From assembly GCF_014216315.1 (NCBI RefSeq), contig NZ_CP045702.1, forward strand, positions 7,254,001 to 7,318,000: DNA of 64,000 bases, read 5' to 3'. The notes below the pieces were generated by a model. It was not told the origin of the DNA. It was given only the letters and a program-made list of their open reading frames with translations, and searched no databases. How positions within the stretch are numbered: the first letter of the stretch is position 1; each line of letters starts with the position of its first letter. The DNA is from Streptomyces finlayi (GTDB lineage Bacteria; Actinomycetota; Actinomycetes; Streptomycetales; Streptomycetaceae). The translations under genes and the position numbers were made by a program. Below, one piece after another: positions 1 through 8,761 of the stretch.

Positions 1-234
1 GACACCCTGGCCGGTGAACCCATCACTGCCGTCCTCACCGAGGCCCCCGGCAACGGCGCGTCCATCGGCGGCCTCAAGGTCTGCACCGACAGCGCCTGGT
101 TCGCCGCCCGTCCCTCCGGGACCGAGGACGTCTACAAGGTCTACGCGGAGAGCTTCCAGGGACCTGACCACCTGGCCGAAGTCCAGGACGAGGCCCGGGC
201 ACTGGTCTCCGCCGCACTGCACGCCGCGGGATGA
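1..234 (+). CDS. pgm: Phosphoglucomutase, C-terminal fragment (cut by window edge)
   Basis: Only the last 77 codons are in the window, read in frame 1 to a TGA. The peptide contains RPSGTEDVYKVYAESF, the phosphate-binding C-terminal signature of alpha-phosphohexomutases, which contacts the phosphate of the sugar substrate. The following helix (GPDHLAEVQDEARALV) is typical of the alpha-D-glucose-phosphate-specific enzyme of about 545 residues. The enzyme interconverts glucose 1-phosphate and glucose 6-phosphate, linking glycolysis with glycogen, trehalose and cell-wall sugar nucleotide synthesis. The gene converges on meaB and is followed by a strong hairpin. The family is clear; the substrate-specific name is inferred from the C-terminal part alone. 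Confidence 0.85.
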   Translation, partial: DTLAGEPITAVLTEAPGNGASIGGLKVCTDSAWFAARPSGTEDVYKVYAESFQGPDHLAEVQDEARALVSAALHAAG

Positions 235-325
235 CTCCGCGCGCCGCGGTGCGGTACGGCGCCGCGGCGCGCGCCGCCGGCCGGGGTGCCGCTCAGCCGC
301 CGGGAACGGTGTGGTGCACCTGACG

Positions 326-357
326 GTGGCCGGCCTTCCGCGCGGAAGGCCGGCCAC
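326..357. terminator. Perfect 16-bp-arm inverted repeat, bidirectional terminator
   Basis: The 32 bases form a gapless perfect palindrome whose left arm is GTGGCCGGCCTTCCGC. It lies between the convergent ends of pgm and meaB. There is no U-tract, which is common for actinobacterial terminators. It should fold on either strand, so it probably ends both transcripts. Confidence 0.8.
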
Positions 358-363
358 GAGACG

Positions 364-1386
364 TCAGCCGGTCGGACCCGTGCCGGTCCCGGGCTCCGAC
401 GCTCCGCCGCGGAACGCGCCGAGAATCTGTTCGGCGGCGAGTGTGGCTGTCAACTCCCCTTCGCGCACCCGCTGTTCGAGTACAGGAGAGAGCGCCCGTA
501 CCCCGGGGTGGTTGCGCAGGCTGTCCAGCAGGTCGTCGCGGACCATCGCCCACGTCCAGTCGACCTGCTGCTCCCGGCGCTTCGCTGTCAGCCTGCCGGT
601 GGAGCCGAGCAGGGTGCGGTGCTGTTCCAGCCGCTCCCACAACGCGTCCAGGCCGCTCGACTCGCGGGCGCTGCACGTGAGAACCGGGGGAGTCCACGCG
701 GCGTCCGCCGGGTGCATCAGACGCAGCGCGCCCGCCAGTTCGCGCGCCGCCGACCTGGCGTCGCGCTCATGGGGGCCGTCGGCCTTGTTGACCGCGATGA
801 CGTCCGCCAGCTCCAGGACGCCCTTCTTGATGCCCTGGAGCTGATCGCCGGTGCGGGCGAGGGACAGCAGCAGGAACGTGTCGACCATATTGGCGACCGC
901 GGTCTCCGACTGCCCGACGCCGACCGTCTCCACGAGTACGACGTCGAAGCCCGCCGCTTCCATCACGACGATGGATTCGCGCGTCGCCTTGGCCACCCCG
1001 CCGAGCGTCCCCGCGCTCGGGGAGGGACGTACGAAGGCATGGCTGTCCACGGCCAGCCGTTCCATCCGGGTCTTGTCGCCGAGAATGGAACCGCCGGTCC
1101 TGGTGGACGACGGGTCCACGGCCAGCACCGCCACCCGGTGGCCGAGGCCCGTGAGCATGGTGCCGAGCGCGTCGATGAACGTGGACTTGCCCACGCCGGG
1201 CACCCCGCTGATGCCGATACGCCGGGCCCGTCCCGCGTACGGCAGCAGTCGGGTCAGCAACTGCTGGGCCTGCGCCCGGTGCTGGGGCCGGGTCGACTCG
1301 ACGAGAGTGATGGCGCGCGCGATGTACGCCCGTCTCCCGTCGAGCACCCCTTCCGCGTACGTGTCGATGTCGATGATCGGAGGCAT
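364..1386 (-). CDS. meaB: MeaB-type GTPase chaperone of methylmalonyl-CoA mutase
   Basis: This 340-residue P-loop GTPase of the MeaB/ArgK family protects and reloads the adenosylcobalamin cofactor of methylmalonyl-CoA mutase. Walker A is GVPGVGKS at residues 61-68. It is followed by VLAVDPSSTRTGGSILGDKTRM (switch region), VLVETVGVGQSE (Walker B region) and NKADG (guanine recognition). Length fits the family. It starts 12 nt after the mutB stop and is evidently the last gene of a mutA-mutB-meaB operon, so chaperone and client are co-expressed. All key motifs are present. Confidence 0.95.
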   Translation of the reverse strand: MPPIIDIDTYAEGVLDGRRAYIARAITLVESTRPQHRAQAQQLLTRLLPYAGRARRIGISGVPGVGKSTFIDALGTMLTGLGHRVAVLAVDPSSTRTGGSILGDKTRMERLAVDSHAFVRPSPSAGTLGGVAKATRESIVVMEAAGFDVVLVETVGVGQSETAVANMVDTFLLLSLARTGDQLQGIKKGVLELADVIAVNKADGPHERDARSAARELAGALRLMHPADAAWTPPVLTCSARESSGLDALWERLEQHRTLLGSTGRLTAKRREQQVDWTWAMVRDDLLDSLRNHPGVRALSPVLEQRVREGELTATLAAEQILGAFRGGASEPGTGTGPTG

Positions 1387-1398
1387 ACGGTCAGCGGC

Positions 1399-3642
1399 TC
1401 ACAGCTCGTGGCCGAGCGCGGCACCGAGCCGCGTGACCAGGTCGTGGGCCGCGTCCGGGATCACCGTGCCGGGCGGGAACACGGCGGTGGCCCCGGCCTC
1501 GTGCAGCGCCTCGATGTCCTGCGGCGGAATCACCCCGCCGACCACGATCATGATGTCCTCGCGGCCCTCCGCCGCCAACTCCTCGCGGAGCGCCGGTACG
1601 AGGGTGAGATGCCCGGCGGCCAGTGAGGAGACACCCACGACGTGGACGTCCGCCTCGACGGCCTGCCGCGCCACCTCGCCCGGCGTCTGGAAGAGCGGGC
1701 CGACATCGACGTCGAAGCCCAGGTCGGCGAAGGCCGTGGCGATCACCTTCTGACCGCGGTCGTGTCCGTCCTGGCCCATCTTCGCGACGAGGATGCGCGG
1801 ACGACGGCCCTCCGCCTCCTCGAACGCGTCGACCAGCGTGCGGGTGCGGTCCACTGCGGGGGAATCTCCTGCCTCTTTGCGGTACACCCCGGAGATCGTA
1901 CGGATCTGGCCCGCGTGCCGGCCGTACACCTTCTCCAGCGCGTCCGAGATCTCGCCGACCGTGGCCATCGCCCGGGCCGCCTCGACCGCCAGCGCCAGCA
2001 GGTTCCCGTCCAGATCCGGACCGGGCTCCCGTCCGGCGGCCGCCGTCAGCGCCCGCAGCGCGTCCTGGCACGCCGTCTCGTCGCGCTCCTCGCGCAGCCG
2101 CCGCAGCTTCTCGATCTGCTGCGTGCGCACCGAGGAGTTGTCGACCTTGAGCACGTCGATCTTCTCGTCGGTCTCCACCCGGTACTTGTTGACTCCGATG
2201 ACCGGCTGGCGGCCGGCGTCGATCCGCGCCTGGGTTCGGGCCGCGGCCTCCTCGATCCGGAGCTTCGGGATACCGGCGTCGATGGCCTTGGCCATACCGC
2301 CCGCGGCCTCGACCTCCTCGATGTGCTGCCAGGCCCGCTGCGCCAGATCGTGCGTGAGCTTTTCCACGTACGCGCTGCCGCCCCACGGGTCGATGACCCG
2401 GCAGGTGCCCGACTCCTGCTGGAGCAGCAACTGCGTGTTACGGGCGATGCGTGCCGAGAAGTCCGTAGGCAGGGCCAGCGCCTCGTCCAGCGCGTTGGTG
2501 TGCAGCGACTGGGTGTGGCCCTGGGTGGCGGCCATCGCCTCCACACAGGTCCTGGTGACGTTGTTGAACACGTCCTGCGCGGTCAGCGACCACCCCGAGG
2601 TCTGCGAATGGGTGCGCAGTGAGAGGGACTTGGCGTTCTTGGGCTCGAACTCCCCGACCAGTTTCGCCCACAGCAGCCGGGCCGCCCGCAGCTTCGCGAT
2701 CTCCATGAAGAAGTTCATGCCGATCGCCCAGAAGAACGACAGGCGCGGAGCGAACGCGTCGACGTCCAGACCCGCCTCACGCCCGGCCCGCAGATACTCC
2801 ACCCCGTCGGCCAGCGTGTACGCCAGCTCCAGATCGGCCGTCGCCCCGGCCTCCTGGATGTGATAGCCGGAGATGGAGATCGAGTTGTACCGGGGCATCT
2901 TCTGCGAGGTGAACGCGAAGATGTCGGAGATGATCCGCATCGACGGACCCGGCGGGTAGATGTAGGTGTTGCGGACCATGAACTCCTTGAGGATGTCGTT
3001 CTGGATGGTCCCGGCGAGCTTCTCCGGCGGCACACCCTGTTCCTCGGCGGCCACGATGTACAGCGCCAGTACGGGGAGCACGGCACCGTTCATCGTCATC
3101 GACACCGACATCTTGTCCAGCGGGATGCCGTCGAAGAGCTGACGCATGTCGTAGATCGAGTCGATGGCCACGCCCGCCATGCCGACATCACCCGTCACCC
3201 GCGGGTGATCGCTGTCGTAGCCGCGGTGGGTGGGCAGGTCGAAGGCGACCGAGAGCCCCTTCTGGCCGGCCGCCAGGTTGCGACGGTAGAAGGCGTTGGA
3301 CTCCTCGGCGGTGGAGAAACCCGCGTACTGCCGGATGGTCCACGGCTGGTTGACGTACATCGTCGGGTAGGGGCCGCGCAGATACGGGGCGATGCCCGGA
3401 TACGTCCCGAGGAAGTCGAGACCCTCCACGTCCTCGTCCGTGTACAGCGGCTTGACCGCGATGCCCTCGGGGGTCTCCCAGAGAAGCCCCTCGTCGGACA
3501 GGCCGGTCGCCTCCTTCACCGCACCGCGCCAGCGGTCGGCGGACGCCTCGGGAGCGACGGCCGTGCCGAGCGGGACCTCGGAGAAGTCGGGGATCGGACT
3601 TCCCGCAGCTGCGCCGGGGGTGGTTCCGGGGTTCTGCATCAC
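1399..3642 (-). CDS. mutB: Methylmalonyl-CoA mutase, large (alpha) subunit
   Basis: Catalytic subunit of 747 residues that interconverts succinyl-CoA and (R)-methylmalonyl-CoA using adenosylcobalamin. In Streptomyces this pathway supplies methylmalonyl-CoA for polyketides and handles propionate and odd-chain or branched acids. Residues 40-560 are the TIM-barrel substrate domain (for example SFFWAIGMNFFMEIAKLRAARLLW). The C-terminal cobalamin domain carries DGHDRG near residues 625-630, the DxHxxG motif whose His is the lower axial cobalt ligand, followed by GVSSLAAGH and VVGGVIP. The GTG start at 3642 overlaps the mutA stop as GTGA, implying translational coupling. No anomalies. Confidence 0.97.
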   Translation of the reverse strand: MMQNPGTTPGAAAGSPIPDFSEVPLGTAVAPEASADRWRGAVKEATGLSDEGLLWETPEGIAVKPLYTDEDVEGLDFLGTYPGIAPYLRGPYPTMYVNQPWTIRQYAGFSTAEESNAFYRRNLAAGQKGLSVAFDLPTHRGYDSDHPRVTGDVGMAGVAIDSIYDMRQLFDGIPLDKMSVSMTMNGAVLPVLALYIVAAEEQGVPPEKLAGTIQNDILKEFMVRNTYIYPPGPSMRIISDIFAFTSQKMPRYNSISISGYHIQEAGATADLELAYTLADGVEYLRAGREAGLDVDAFAPRLSFFWAIGMNFFMEIAKLRAARLLWAKLVGEFEPKNAKSLSLRTHSQTSGWSLTAQDVFNNVTRTCVEAMAATQGHTQSLHTNALDEALALPTDFSARIARNTQLLLQQESGTCRVIDPWGGSAYVEKLTHDLAQRAWQHIEEVEAAGGMAKAIDAGIPKLRIEEAAARTQARIDAGRQPVIGVNKYRVETDEKIDVLKVDNSSVRTQQIEKLRRLREERDETACQDALRALTAAAGREPGPDLDGNLLALAVEAARAMATVGEISDALEKVYGRHAGQIRTISGVYRKEAGDSPAVDRTRTLVDAFEEAEGRRPRILVAKMGQDGHDRGQKVIATAFADLGFDVDVGPLFQTPGEVARQAVEADVHVVGVSSLAAGHLTLVPALREELAAEGREDIMIVVGGVIPPQDIEALHEAGATAVFPPGTVIPDAAHDLVTRLGAALGHEL

Positions 3643-5501
3643 GCCACTCCCATGCGGTCGAGTACGAAGGAGAGGACGGCGACGACGTCGCAGCCGGCGA
3701 AGACATAGCCGTCGACACCGGTGTACTCACCGGGCCGGCCGGCGAGGAACACCTGCTCGGCGCCCGCGCCCTTCAGGGCGGCGCCGACCGTGTCGGCCTG
3801 TTCGGCGTAGAGCGTGTCACTGGAACAGAGGCAGGCGATCGTCGCACCGCTGGCGGCGAACGCGCCCGCGACCGTGGAGGCGTCCACCGAGACGGGCTCG
3901 TGGACGGGCTCGATGCCACCGGCCCGGAAGAGATTCGACGCGAACGACGCCCGCGCCGTGTGCGCGGCGGCCGGACCCAGCGCCGCGAGGAACACCTTGG
4001 GACGTGCTCCCGACGCCGTCACATGGGCATCGGACCGGGCCCGCAACGCCTCGAACGCCTCGTCCCGGCGGACCTTCGGCAGACCGCCGCCCGAGGACGC
4101 GCCGGCGGCGGGTGCCGCTTCGCGCTTCACAGGGGGCTCGGTCAGATTCGGGAACTCGCTGACCCCGGTCACCGGCTCCTTGCGCCGCGCGAGATTCCGG
4201 CTCCGGGCCGCCCAGGTGGCCGCCAGCCGCTCACCGGCCATCCCGGAGCGCAGAGCGACGGCCTGTCCACCGGCCCGCTCGATCTCCTGGAAAAACTCCC
4301 AGGCAGCGGAGGCGAGTTCGGTGGTGAGGCGCTCCACGTACCAGGAGCCGCCCGCCGGGTCGATGACCCGCGCCAGATGCGACTCCTCCATCAGGATCGT
4401 CGAGGTGTTGCGGGCGATGCGCCGCGCGAACGCGTCGGGGAGCCCCAGCGCGTGGTCGAACGGCAGCACGGTCACCGACTCCGCCCCGCCGACGCCTGCC
4501 CCCAGACACGCCAGCGTCGTCCGCAGCATGTTCACCCAGGGGTCGCGGCGCGTCATCATGACCGACGAGGTCACGGCGTGCTGTCGCTGCGCCCCCGCGT
4601 CCACGGACCCGCACACCTCGGCGACCCGCGCCCAGAGCAGACGCGCGGCGCGCAGTTTGGCGATGGTCAGGAACTGGTCGGCGGTGGCCGCGAACCGGAA
4701 CTCCAGCTGCGCGCACGCCGCTTCCACGGAGAGACCCGCCCCGGTCAGCGCCCGCAGGTAGGCAACGCCGGTGGCCAGGGAGAAGCCCAGTTCCTCGGCG
4801 GCCGAACCGCCGGCCTCGTGGTACGGCAACGCGTCCACGGACAGCGCGCGCAGACCGGGATATCCGGCGGCGCAGACCTGCGCCCAGCGCACGGCGTCCT
4901 CGAAGTCCGGCTCCGTACCGGTACGGGCCGCGTGGCCCAGCGGGTCCCCGCCGAGGCTGCCGCGCACGGCTTCCCCAGGTACGCCGCCTTCCTCGTGGAG
5001 CCGCAGCAGCTCCCGTACGGCAGGGTCGAACTCACCGCTCGCGTCGAGGGCCACGGGCGCCAGGTCGAGCAGGACGCCGTCCAGCGCCCGGGCGAGGCCG
5101 GAGGCCGGGATTCCGGCGGGCCCGCCCACGGTCAGCCACAGGGAGGTGGCACCGTTCTCCAGATCGGCGAGCACGGCCTCGTTGAGGCGCGCGGGATCCG
5201 TCAGGGTGTGGCGCTGGCGCACGTCCCAGCCGCCCGCGGTGTTCCCTTCGGCCCTGCCGCCCCTGGTGAAGGGCGCGAAACCGGGAAGTCCGGTACCGGG
5301 CGCGGTGTCGTTCGAGGTGTAGAGGGGCCGGGTGGTGAGCCCGTCCTCCAGTGCGGTGGAGAGTGCTTGCTCGGCGGCCGTGCCCGTGACTTCCTTGCCC
5401 GACTTGCGCAGCACGCCTTCGACGAGGCGCTGCCACTGCTCGTGGGAAGGGTCAGGGAACTCGGCGGCCAGAGGAAGCCCGTCAGCAGGCAGGACCGTCA
5501 T
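3639..5501 (-). CDS. mutA: Methylmalonyl-CoA mutase, small (beta) subunit
   Basis: Non-catalytic partner of MutB, 620 residues. It has the mutase barrel fold (FRFAATADQFLTIAKLRAARLLWARV) but its C-terminal flavodoxin-like domain (KVFLAALGPAAAHTARASF) lacks the DxHxxG cobalamin signature, as expected for the small subunit. It is the first gene of the operon. The start at 5501 has a poor Shine-Dalgarno sequence, and a TAGCAT hexamer lies only 6 nt upstream of the ATG. That spacing would allow a leaderless transcript, although no convincing -35 element is visible. The enzyme identity is secure; the leaderless idea is inference. Confidence 0.95.
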   Translation of the reverse strand: MTVLPADGLPLAAEFPDPSHEQWQRLVEGVLRKSGKEVTGTAAEQALSTALEDGLTTRPLYTSNDTAPGTGLPGFAPFTRGGRAEGNTAGGWDVRQRHTLTDPARLNEAVLADLENGATSLWLTVGGPAGIPASGLARALDGVLLDLAPVALDASGEFDPAVRELLRLHEEGGVPGEAVRGSLGGDPLGHAARTGTEPDFEDAVRWAQVCAAGYPGLRALSVDALPYHEAGGSAAEELGFSLATGVAYLRALTGAGLSVEAACAQLEFRFAATADQFLTIAKLRAARLLWARVAEVCGSVDAGAQRQHAVTSSVMMTRRDPWVNMLRTTLACLGAGVGGAESVTVLPFDHALGLPDAFARRIARNTSTILMEESHLARVIDPAGGSWYVERLTTELASAAWEFFQEIERAGGQAVALRSGMAGERLAATWAARSRNLARRKEPVTGVSEFPNLTEPPVKREAAPAAGASSGGGLPKVRRDEAFEALRARSDAHVTASGARPKVFLAALGPAAAHTARASFASNLFRAGGIEPVHEPVSVDASTVAGAFAASGATIACLCSSDTLYAEQADTVGAALKGAGAEQVFLAGRPGEYTGVDGYVFAGCDVVAVLSFVLDRMGVA

Positions 5502-5802
5502 GCTCAGATGCTAGGGCAGCCGCTCACACCGCAGCGCGGGACCGGCTGTGACCTTGCCCTCTCAGGGTCGCACTTGATCCTTTACGGACCGTGGCGTATC
5601 CGGCGGCCGGGGCGTGACCCGGCCGCCGCGTTCGGCAGGGGGAATCGGGCGCACAGTGCCTATTATGTGGAAGTCTCACGAAGTGCTATCGAATGACCAG
5701 CAATGTCGGGCTCCGGAGGCGAGTTCCGGCGTTCCCTTCGTCGGAGTCCGCACTGCGAGCAACGTTGATCCTGGCCTGTGCAGTTCGTCGGGAAAGAGGC
5801 AG

Positions 5803-6606
5803 ATGACCGTGCAGACCGCCCGGGCCGTCCCGGCCGCCACCGTTTTCAATCTGCGGGATCTGGGGGGCATCACCCTCGCGCGCGGCCGCAGGATGCGGCA
5901 GGGCATCCTTCTGCGCTCGGGACAGCTGAGCGACCTCGACACCGAACGCGACATGGCGGTGGCCGCGCTCGGTATTCGTACCGTCGTCGACCTGCGTACC
6001 GCCGACGAGAGGCAGTGGGCCCCGGATCGGCTGCCCTCGGGTGCACGGCTGTTCGTCGCCGACGTGCTCAGGGACAGGCCGGGCGTCGCCCCTGCCCGGC
6101 TCAAGGCGCTGCTGTCCGACCCGGCGGGGGCCCGCGAGGTGCTGGGTGGCGGAAAGGCTGAGGAACTCTTCGCGGAGACGTACCGGCAGATGGTGCTCTC
6201 GCCCGGAGCCGCTGCCGCCTGCCGGGCCTTCCTGGAGACGGCGGCCGATCCGAAGGCCAGGCCGGTTCTCTTCCACTGCACGGCGGGCAAGGACCGCACC
6301 GGCTGGGCCGCGGCACTGCTCCTGCTGATCGCCGGTGCGTCGCGGGAGGCCGTGCGGGCGGAGTTCCTGGCCGTCAACCCGGCCGTACGAGCCGCCTTCG
6401 CTCCGCATGTCCAGGGCTTCCTCGACGCGGGCGGCTGCCCTGACATCGCCTCCGCGGTCGTCGAGGTCCGCCCCCGGTACCTGGAAGCGGCCCTGGACGC
6501 GGTGGATGAGCGGTGGGGTGGGCTCGACGGATATCTGCGGGACGGGCTGCGGCTTCCTCGGCCGGTGGTGGAGCGGCTGCGCGGCGAACTCACCGTGTCC
6601 GCCTGA
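5803..6606 (+). CDS. Tyrosine-protein phosphatase-like protein (Tyr_phosphatase3 family)
   Basis: Dual-specificity-like phosphatase of 267 residues. The P-loop CTAGKDRTG at residues 159-167 holds the nucleophilic Cys and the Arg that binds phosphate. The N-terminal FNLRDLGG motif and RSGQLSDL match the bacterial family that includes MptpB-like lipid and tyrosine phosphatases. Length is normal. I chose ATG 5803 because GGAAAGAGG lies just upstream; in-frame codons further upstream have no ribosome site. The gene stands alone, with mutA divergent to it. The substrate cannot be told from sequence; phosphotyrosine or phosphoinositide is possible from family precedent. Confidence 0.85.
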   Translation: MTVQTARAVPAATVFNLRDLGGITLARGRRMRQGILLRSGQLSDLDTERDMAVAALGIRTVVDLRTADERQWAPDRLPSGARLFVADVLRDRPGVAPARLKALLSDPAGAREVLGGGKAEELFAETYRQMVLSPGAAAACRAFLETAADPKARPVLFHCTAGKDRTGWAAALLLLIAGASREAVRAEFLAVNPAVRAAFAPHVQGFLDAGGCPDIASAVVEVRPRYLEAALDAVDERWGGLDGYLRDGLRLPRPVVERLRGELTVSA

Positions 6607-6638
6607 TCCACAGTGGATGGATGAGCGGCACATCTGGC

Positions 6639-6666
6639 TTGACACAATACCCCCAGGGGGTATGTT
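6639..6666 (+). promoter_or_regulatory. Promoter with a copper-type (CsoR/RicR) operator in the spacer
   Basis: A TTGACA -35 box (6639-6644) and a TATGTT -10 box (6661-6666) are separated by 16 bp. The spacer and the start of the -10 are filled by a perfect 17-bp palindrome, ATACCCCCAGGGGGTAT (6647-6663). It fits the TACCC...GGGTA operators bound by CsoR and RicR copper sensors in Streptomyces and mycobacteria. A repressor here would block RNA polymerase until copper releases it. The regulator gene is not in the window. Confidence 0.8.
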
Positions 6667-6709
6667 GGTGGGTGTCGCAAGCAGACCCTTTACCTCTGGG
6701 GAGACCGCC

Positions 6710-7636
6710 GTGAACACCGGACTGAAGATCACCGCATACGCCGCCGCGCTCGCCGCGGCATTCGGCACCGCGTACGGCGTGGGCAAGGGCGCCGACCCCG
6801 TGTTCGACCCCGCGCCGCAGCATGCCGGGCAGCACCCCGCGCAGAAGGAGGGGGAGCGGGAGGGGGTCGGCGGCGACGGGCACGGCGGCCATCAGGAAGG
6901 AGCGGGGGCCGCGGAGAAGGGTGCGGCCGCCCAAGGGCTGGAGATCTCCGAGGGCGGCTACACCCTGGCGCTGGAAACGCCGGCCGTCACGGCCGGTGAC
7001 CGCGCCGAGATCCGGTTCGCCATCAAGGACGACCACGGTGACAACGTCACCGGCTACCGCCGCGAGCACGGCAAGGAACTCCACTTCATCCTGGCCTCGC
7101 GCGACCTCACCACCTTCCGTCACCTGCATCCGGTCATGGAGGCGGACGGCACCTGGTCGGCCCGCGCCGAACTGCCCGCCGCCGGTGGCTACCGTGCCTT
7201 CGCCGACTTCACCCCGGCGGGCAAGGGGAGCACGAACCACACGCTCGGCGCCGATCTCGCCGTGGCCGGAGCCTTTCGCCCAGCCGAGATGCCGCCGGTC
7301 CGTACCGTCGCGGAGGTCGACGGCTACCGGGTCGCACTCGACGGTGCCCTTCGCGCCGGCCGGGCCGGCGAACTCGCCCTGACCGTCAGTAAGGGCGGCA
7401 GGCCCGTCACCGACCTCCAGCCCTACCTCGGTGCCTACGGGCATCTGGTGGCCCTGCGCTCCGGTGACCTGGCCTACCTGCATGTCCACCCCAACGAGGG
7501 CGGCCCCGGCCCGGAGGTCTCGTTCACCGCGACAGCGCCGAGCGCCGGCACGTACCGGCTCTTCCTCGACTTCCAGCACGAGGGCAAGGTGCGCACCGCG
7601 TCGTTCACGGTCGAGGTGGCCGCAGCGGACCATTGA
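6710..7636 (+). CDS. Secreted or membrane-anchored His-rich protein, probably copper-induced
   Basis: Protein of 308 residues with a hydrophobic N-terminal segment (residues 5-25), a low-complexity His-rich linker (GDGHGGHQEG near 55-64), and two beta-sandwich-like halves. These carry metal-ligand-like clusters: HFILASRDLTTFRHLHP (HLHP 138-141) and YLHVHP (256-261). Related actinobacterial proteins are annotated as heavy-metal-associated secreted proteins. The start is GTG 6710 with GGGGAG about 8 nt upstream. An in-frame ATG at 6662 lies inside the -10 box and cannot be used. With the copper operator upstream, a role in binding extracytoplasmic copper is likely. The fold and exact role are inferred. 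Confidence 0.75.
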   Translation: MNTGLKITAYAAALAAAFGTAYGVGKGADPVFDPAPQHAGQHPAQKEGEREGVGGDGHGGHQEGAGAAEKGAAAQGLEISEGGYTLALETPAVTAGDRAEIRFAIKDDHGDNVTGYRREHGKELHFILASRDLTTFRHLHPVMEADGTWSARAELPAAGGYRAFADFTPAGKGSTNHTLGADLAVAGAFRPAEMPPVRTVAEVDGYRVALDGALRAGRAGELALTVSKGGRPVTDLQPYLGAYGHLVALRSGDLAYLHVHPNEGGPGPEVSFTATAPSAGTYRLFLDFQHEGKVRTASFTVEVAAADH

Positions 7637-7720
7637 GCACGGATACCACCTCCGGGTACCGTGCAGGAGCCGGACGGAGAAGCTGCGAGCAGGTGTCGTC
7701 CATCCTGAAAGAGGTCCTCG

Positions 7721-8125
7721 ATGACCGAGCGCAAACCACCGGGCGTCAGTTTCGATTCGTGGGTGGACAGGCAGATCCAGAAAGCCGAAGAACGCTGCGA
7801 CGTCTCGCAGTTGCCCGGTTTCGGCAAGCCGCTTCCCGGCCTTGAGCGGCCGTACGAGGAGGCCTGGTGGATCACGGCGAAGACGCGGCGTGAGGGCTGT
7901 TCGGTACTCCCGCCGACGTCGGCCCTCCGCAAGGAGGCGGAGGATGCCGCCGCGGTGGCGGCCCGGGCGGGGACCGAGGCCGAGGTGCGGCGGGTCCTGG
8001 CCGAGGTGAACGAGAAGATCCACAAGGCGCTCCGGATGCCACCGCAAGGTCCGCCGCTGAACCTGAGGCCCTTCGGCGTCGAGGCCGAGGTCCAGGAGTG
8101 GCGTGGGGCGCGGGAACGGGGCTGA
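7721..8125 (+). CDS. DUF1992 (DnaJ-homolog subfamily C member 28-type) protein
   Basis: Small soluble protein of 134 residues. The N-terminal FDSWVDRQIQKAEERCDVSQLPGFGKPLPG is the conserved signature of DUF1992, a domain also found in eukaryotic DNAJC28. Function is unknown; no J domain is present here. The start has GAAAGAGG about 6 nt upstream. The GNAT gene follows 16 nt downstream and may be co-transcribed. The family assignment is firm, the function is not. Confidence 0.8.
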   Translation: MTERKPPGVSFDSWVDRQIQKAEERCDVSQLPGFGKPLPGLERPYEEAWWITAKTRREGCSVLPPTSALRKEAEDAAAVAARAGTEAEVRRVLAEVNEKIHKALRMPPQGPPLNLRPFGVEAEVQEWRGARERG

Positions 8126-8141
8126 GAGGGGCGTCCCGAGT

Positions 8142-8636
8142 ATGCGTGATACTCGGTCCATGAGATCAGCTGTTACGGGACCCGGCAGGTCCGTGGAGGT
8201 CAGGCGCGCGACCGCCAGGGACGCCAAGCGGCTGACCTTGCTGGTCAGGACCTCACGTGCCTACGAGGGTCCCTACGCGCCCATGGTCGAGGGCTACCGG
8301 GTCGGTCCCGACTACATCGAGACCCACCGGGTGTTCGTGGCCGCCGACACCGGGACCGGTCTCGTGCTGGGCTTCTACGCGCTGATCGTCTCGCCCCCCG
8401 AACTCGACCTGATGTTCGTCGGCGACGAAGCCCAGGGGCTCGGCATCGGACGCGTACTCATCGGCCATCTGAAGGCGGAGGCGCGGCGGGCCGGCCTGAC
8501 CGGCGTACGCATCGTCTCGCACCCCCCGTCCGAGGGTTTCTACCGAAGCATGGGTGCCGAACCGGTCGGCACGGTCCTGGCCAGTCCGCCCGCGGTGATG
8601 TGGGACCGGCCCGAGCTGACGCTCGGCACCGACTGA
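8142..8636 (+). CDS. GNAT-family N-acetyltransferase
   Basis: About 164 residues with the GNAT fold. FVGDEAQGLGIGRVLIGHL is motif A, where the Q-x-x-G-x-G/A loop binds the pyrophosphate of acetyl-CoA. The C-terminal FYRSMGAEPVGT is the usual beta-hairpin segment. ATG 8142 is chosen because GAGAGGGG lies upstream; ATG 8160 is possible and 8103 would overlap the previous gene. The substrate, small molecule or protein N-terminus, is unknown. Confidence 0.85.
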   Translation: MRDTRSMRSAVTGPGRSVEVRRATARDAKRLTLLVRTSRAYEGPYAPMVEGYRVGPDYIETHRVFVAADTGTGLVLGFYALIVSPPELDLMFVGDEAQGLGIGRVLIGHLKAEARRAGLTGVRIVSHPPSEGFYRSMGAEPVGTVLASPPAVMWDRPELTLGTD

Positions 8637-8710
8637 CCGGCTTCCCTTGGCCCGCGTTCACCGATCCGCGAAAGGGCCCGGGCTGGGTCCAGGGCCCCGG
8701 AATCCGCGAA

Positions 8711-8750
8711 GGGGCCCGGCCGGGCCCTCCATCGGACTCGGCCGGGCCCC
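8711..8750. terminator. GC-rich hairpin between convergent genes
   Basis: GGGGCCCGGCC (8711-8721) and GGCCGGGCCCC (8740-8750) form an 11-bp stem with an 18-nt loop between the convergent GNAT and VOC genes. Just upstream, two 18-bp near-identical direct repeats (ATCCGCGAAaGGGCCCGG and ATCCGCGAAgGGGCCCGG, starting near 8664 and 8702) suggest local duplication of part of the terminator. Confidence 0.65.
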
Positions 8751-8761
8751 CGGTGCCCGCG

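Noticed and set aside
1391..2386. Long overlapping ORFs within mutB and most other genes
   Set aside because: They are other-frame shadows of high-GC genes with Arg/Gly/Ala/Pro-rich translations and no codon bias of their own.
6662..6710. In-frame ATG 16 codons upstream of the copper-associated protein start
   Set aside because: It lies inside the -10 box and operator, before any possible transcript start, so it cannot begin the protein.
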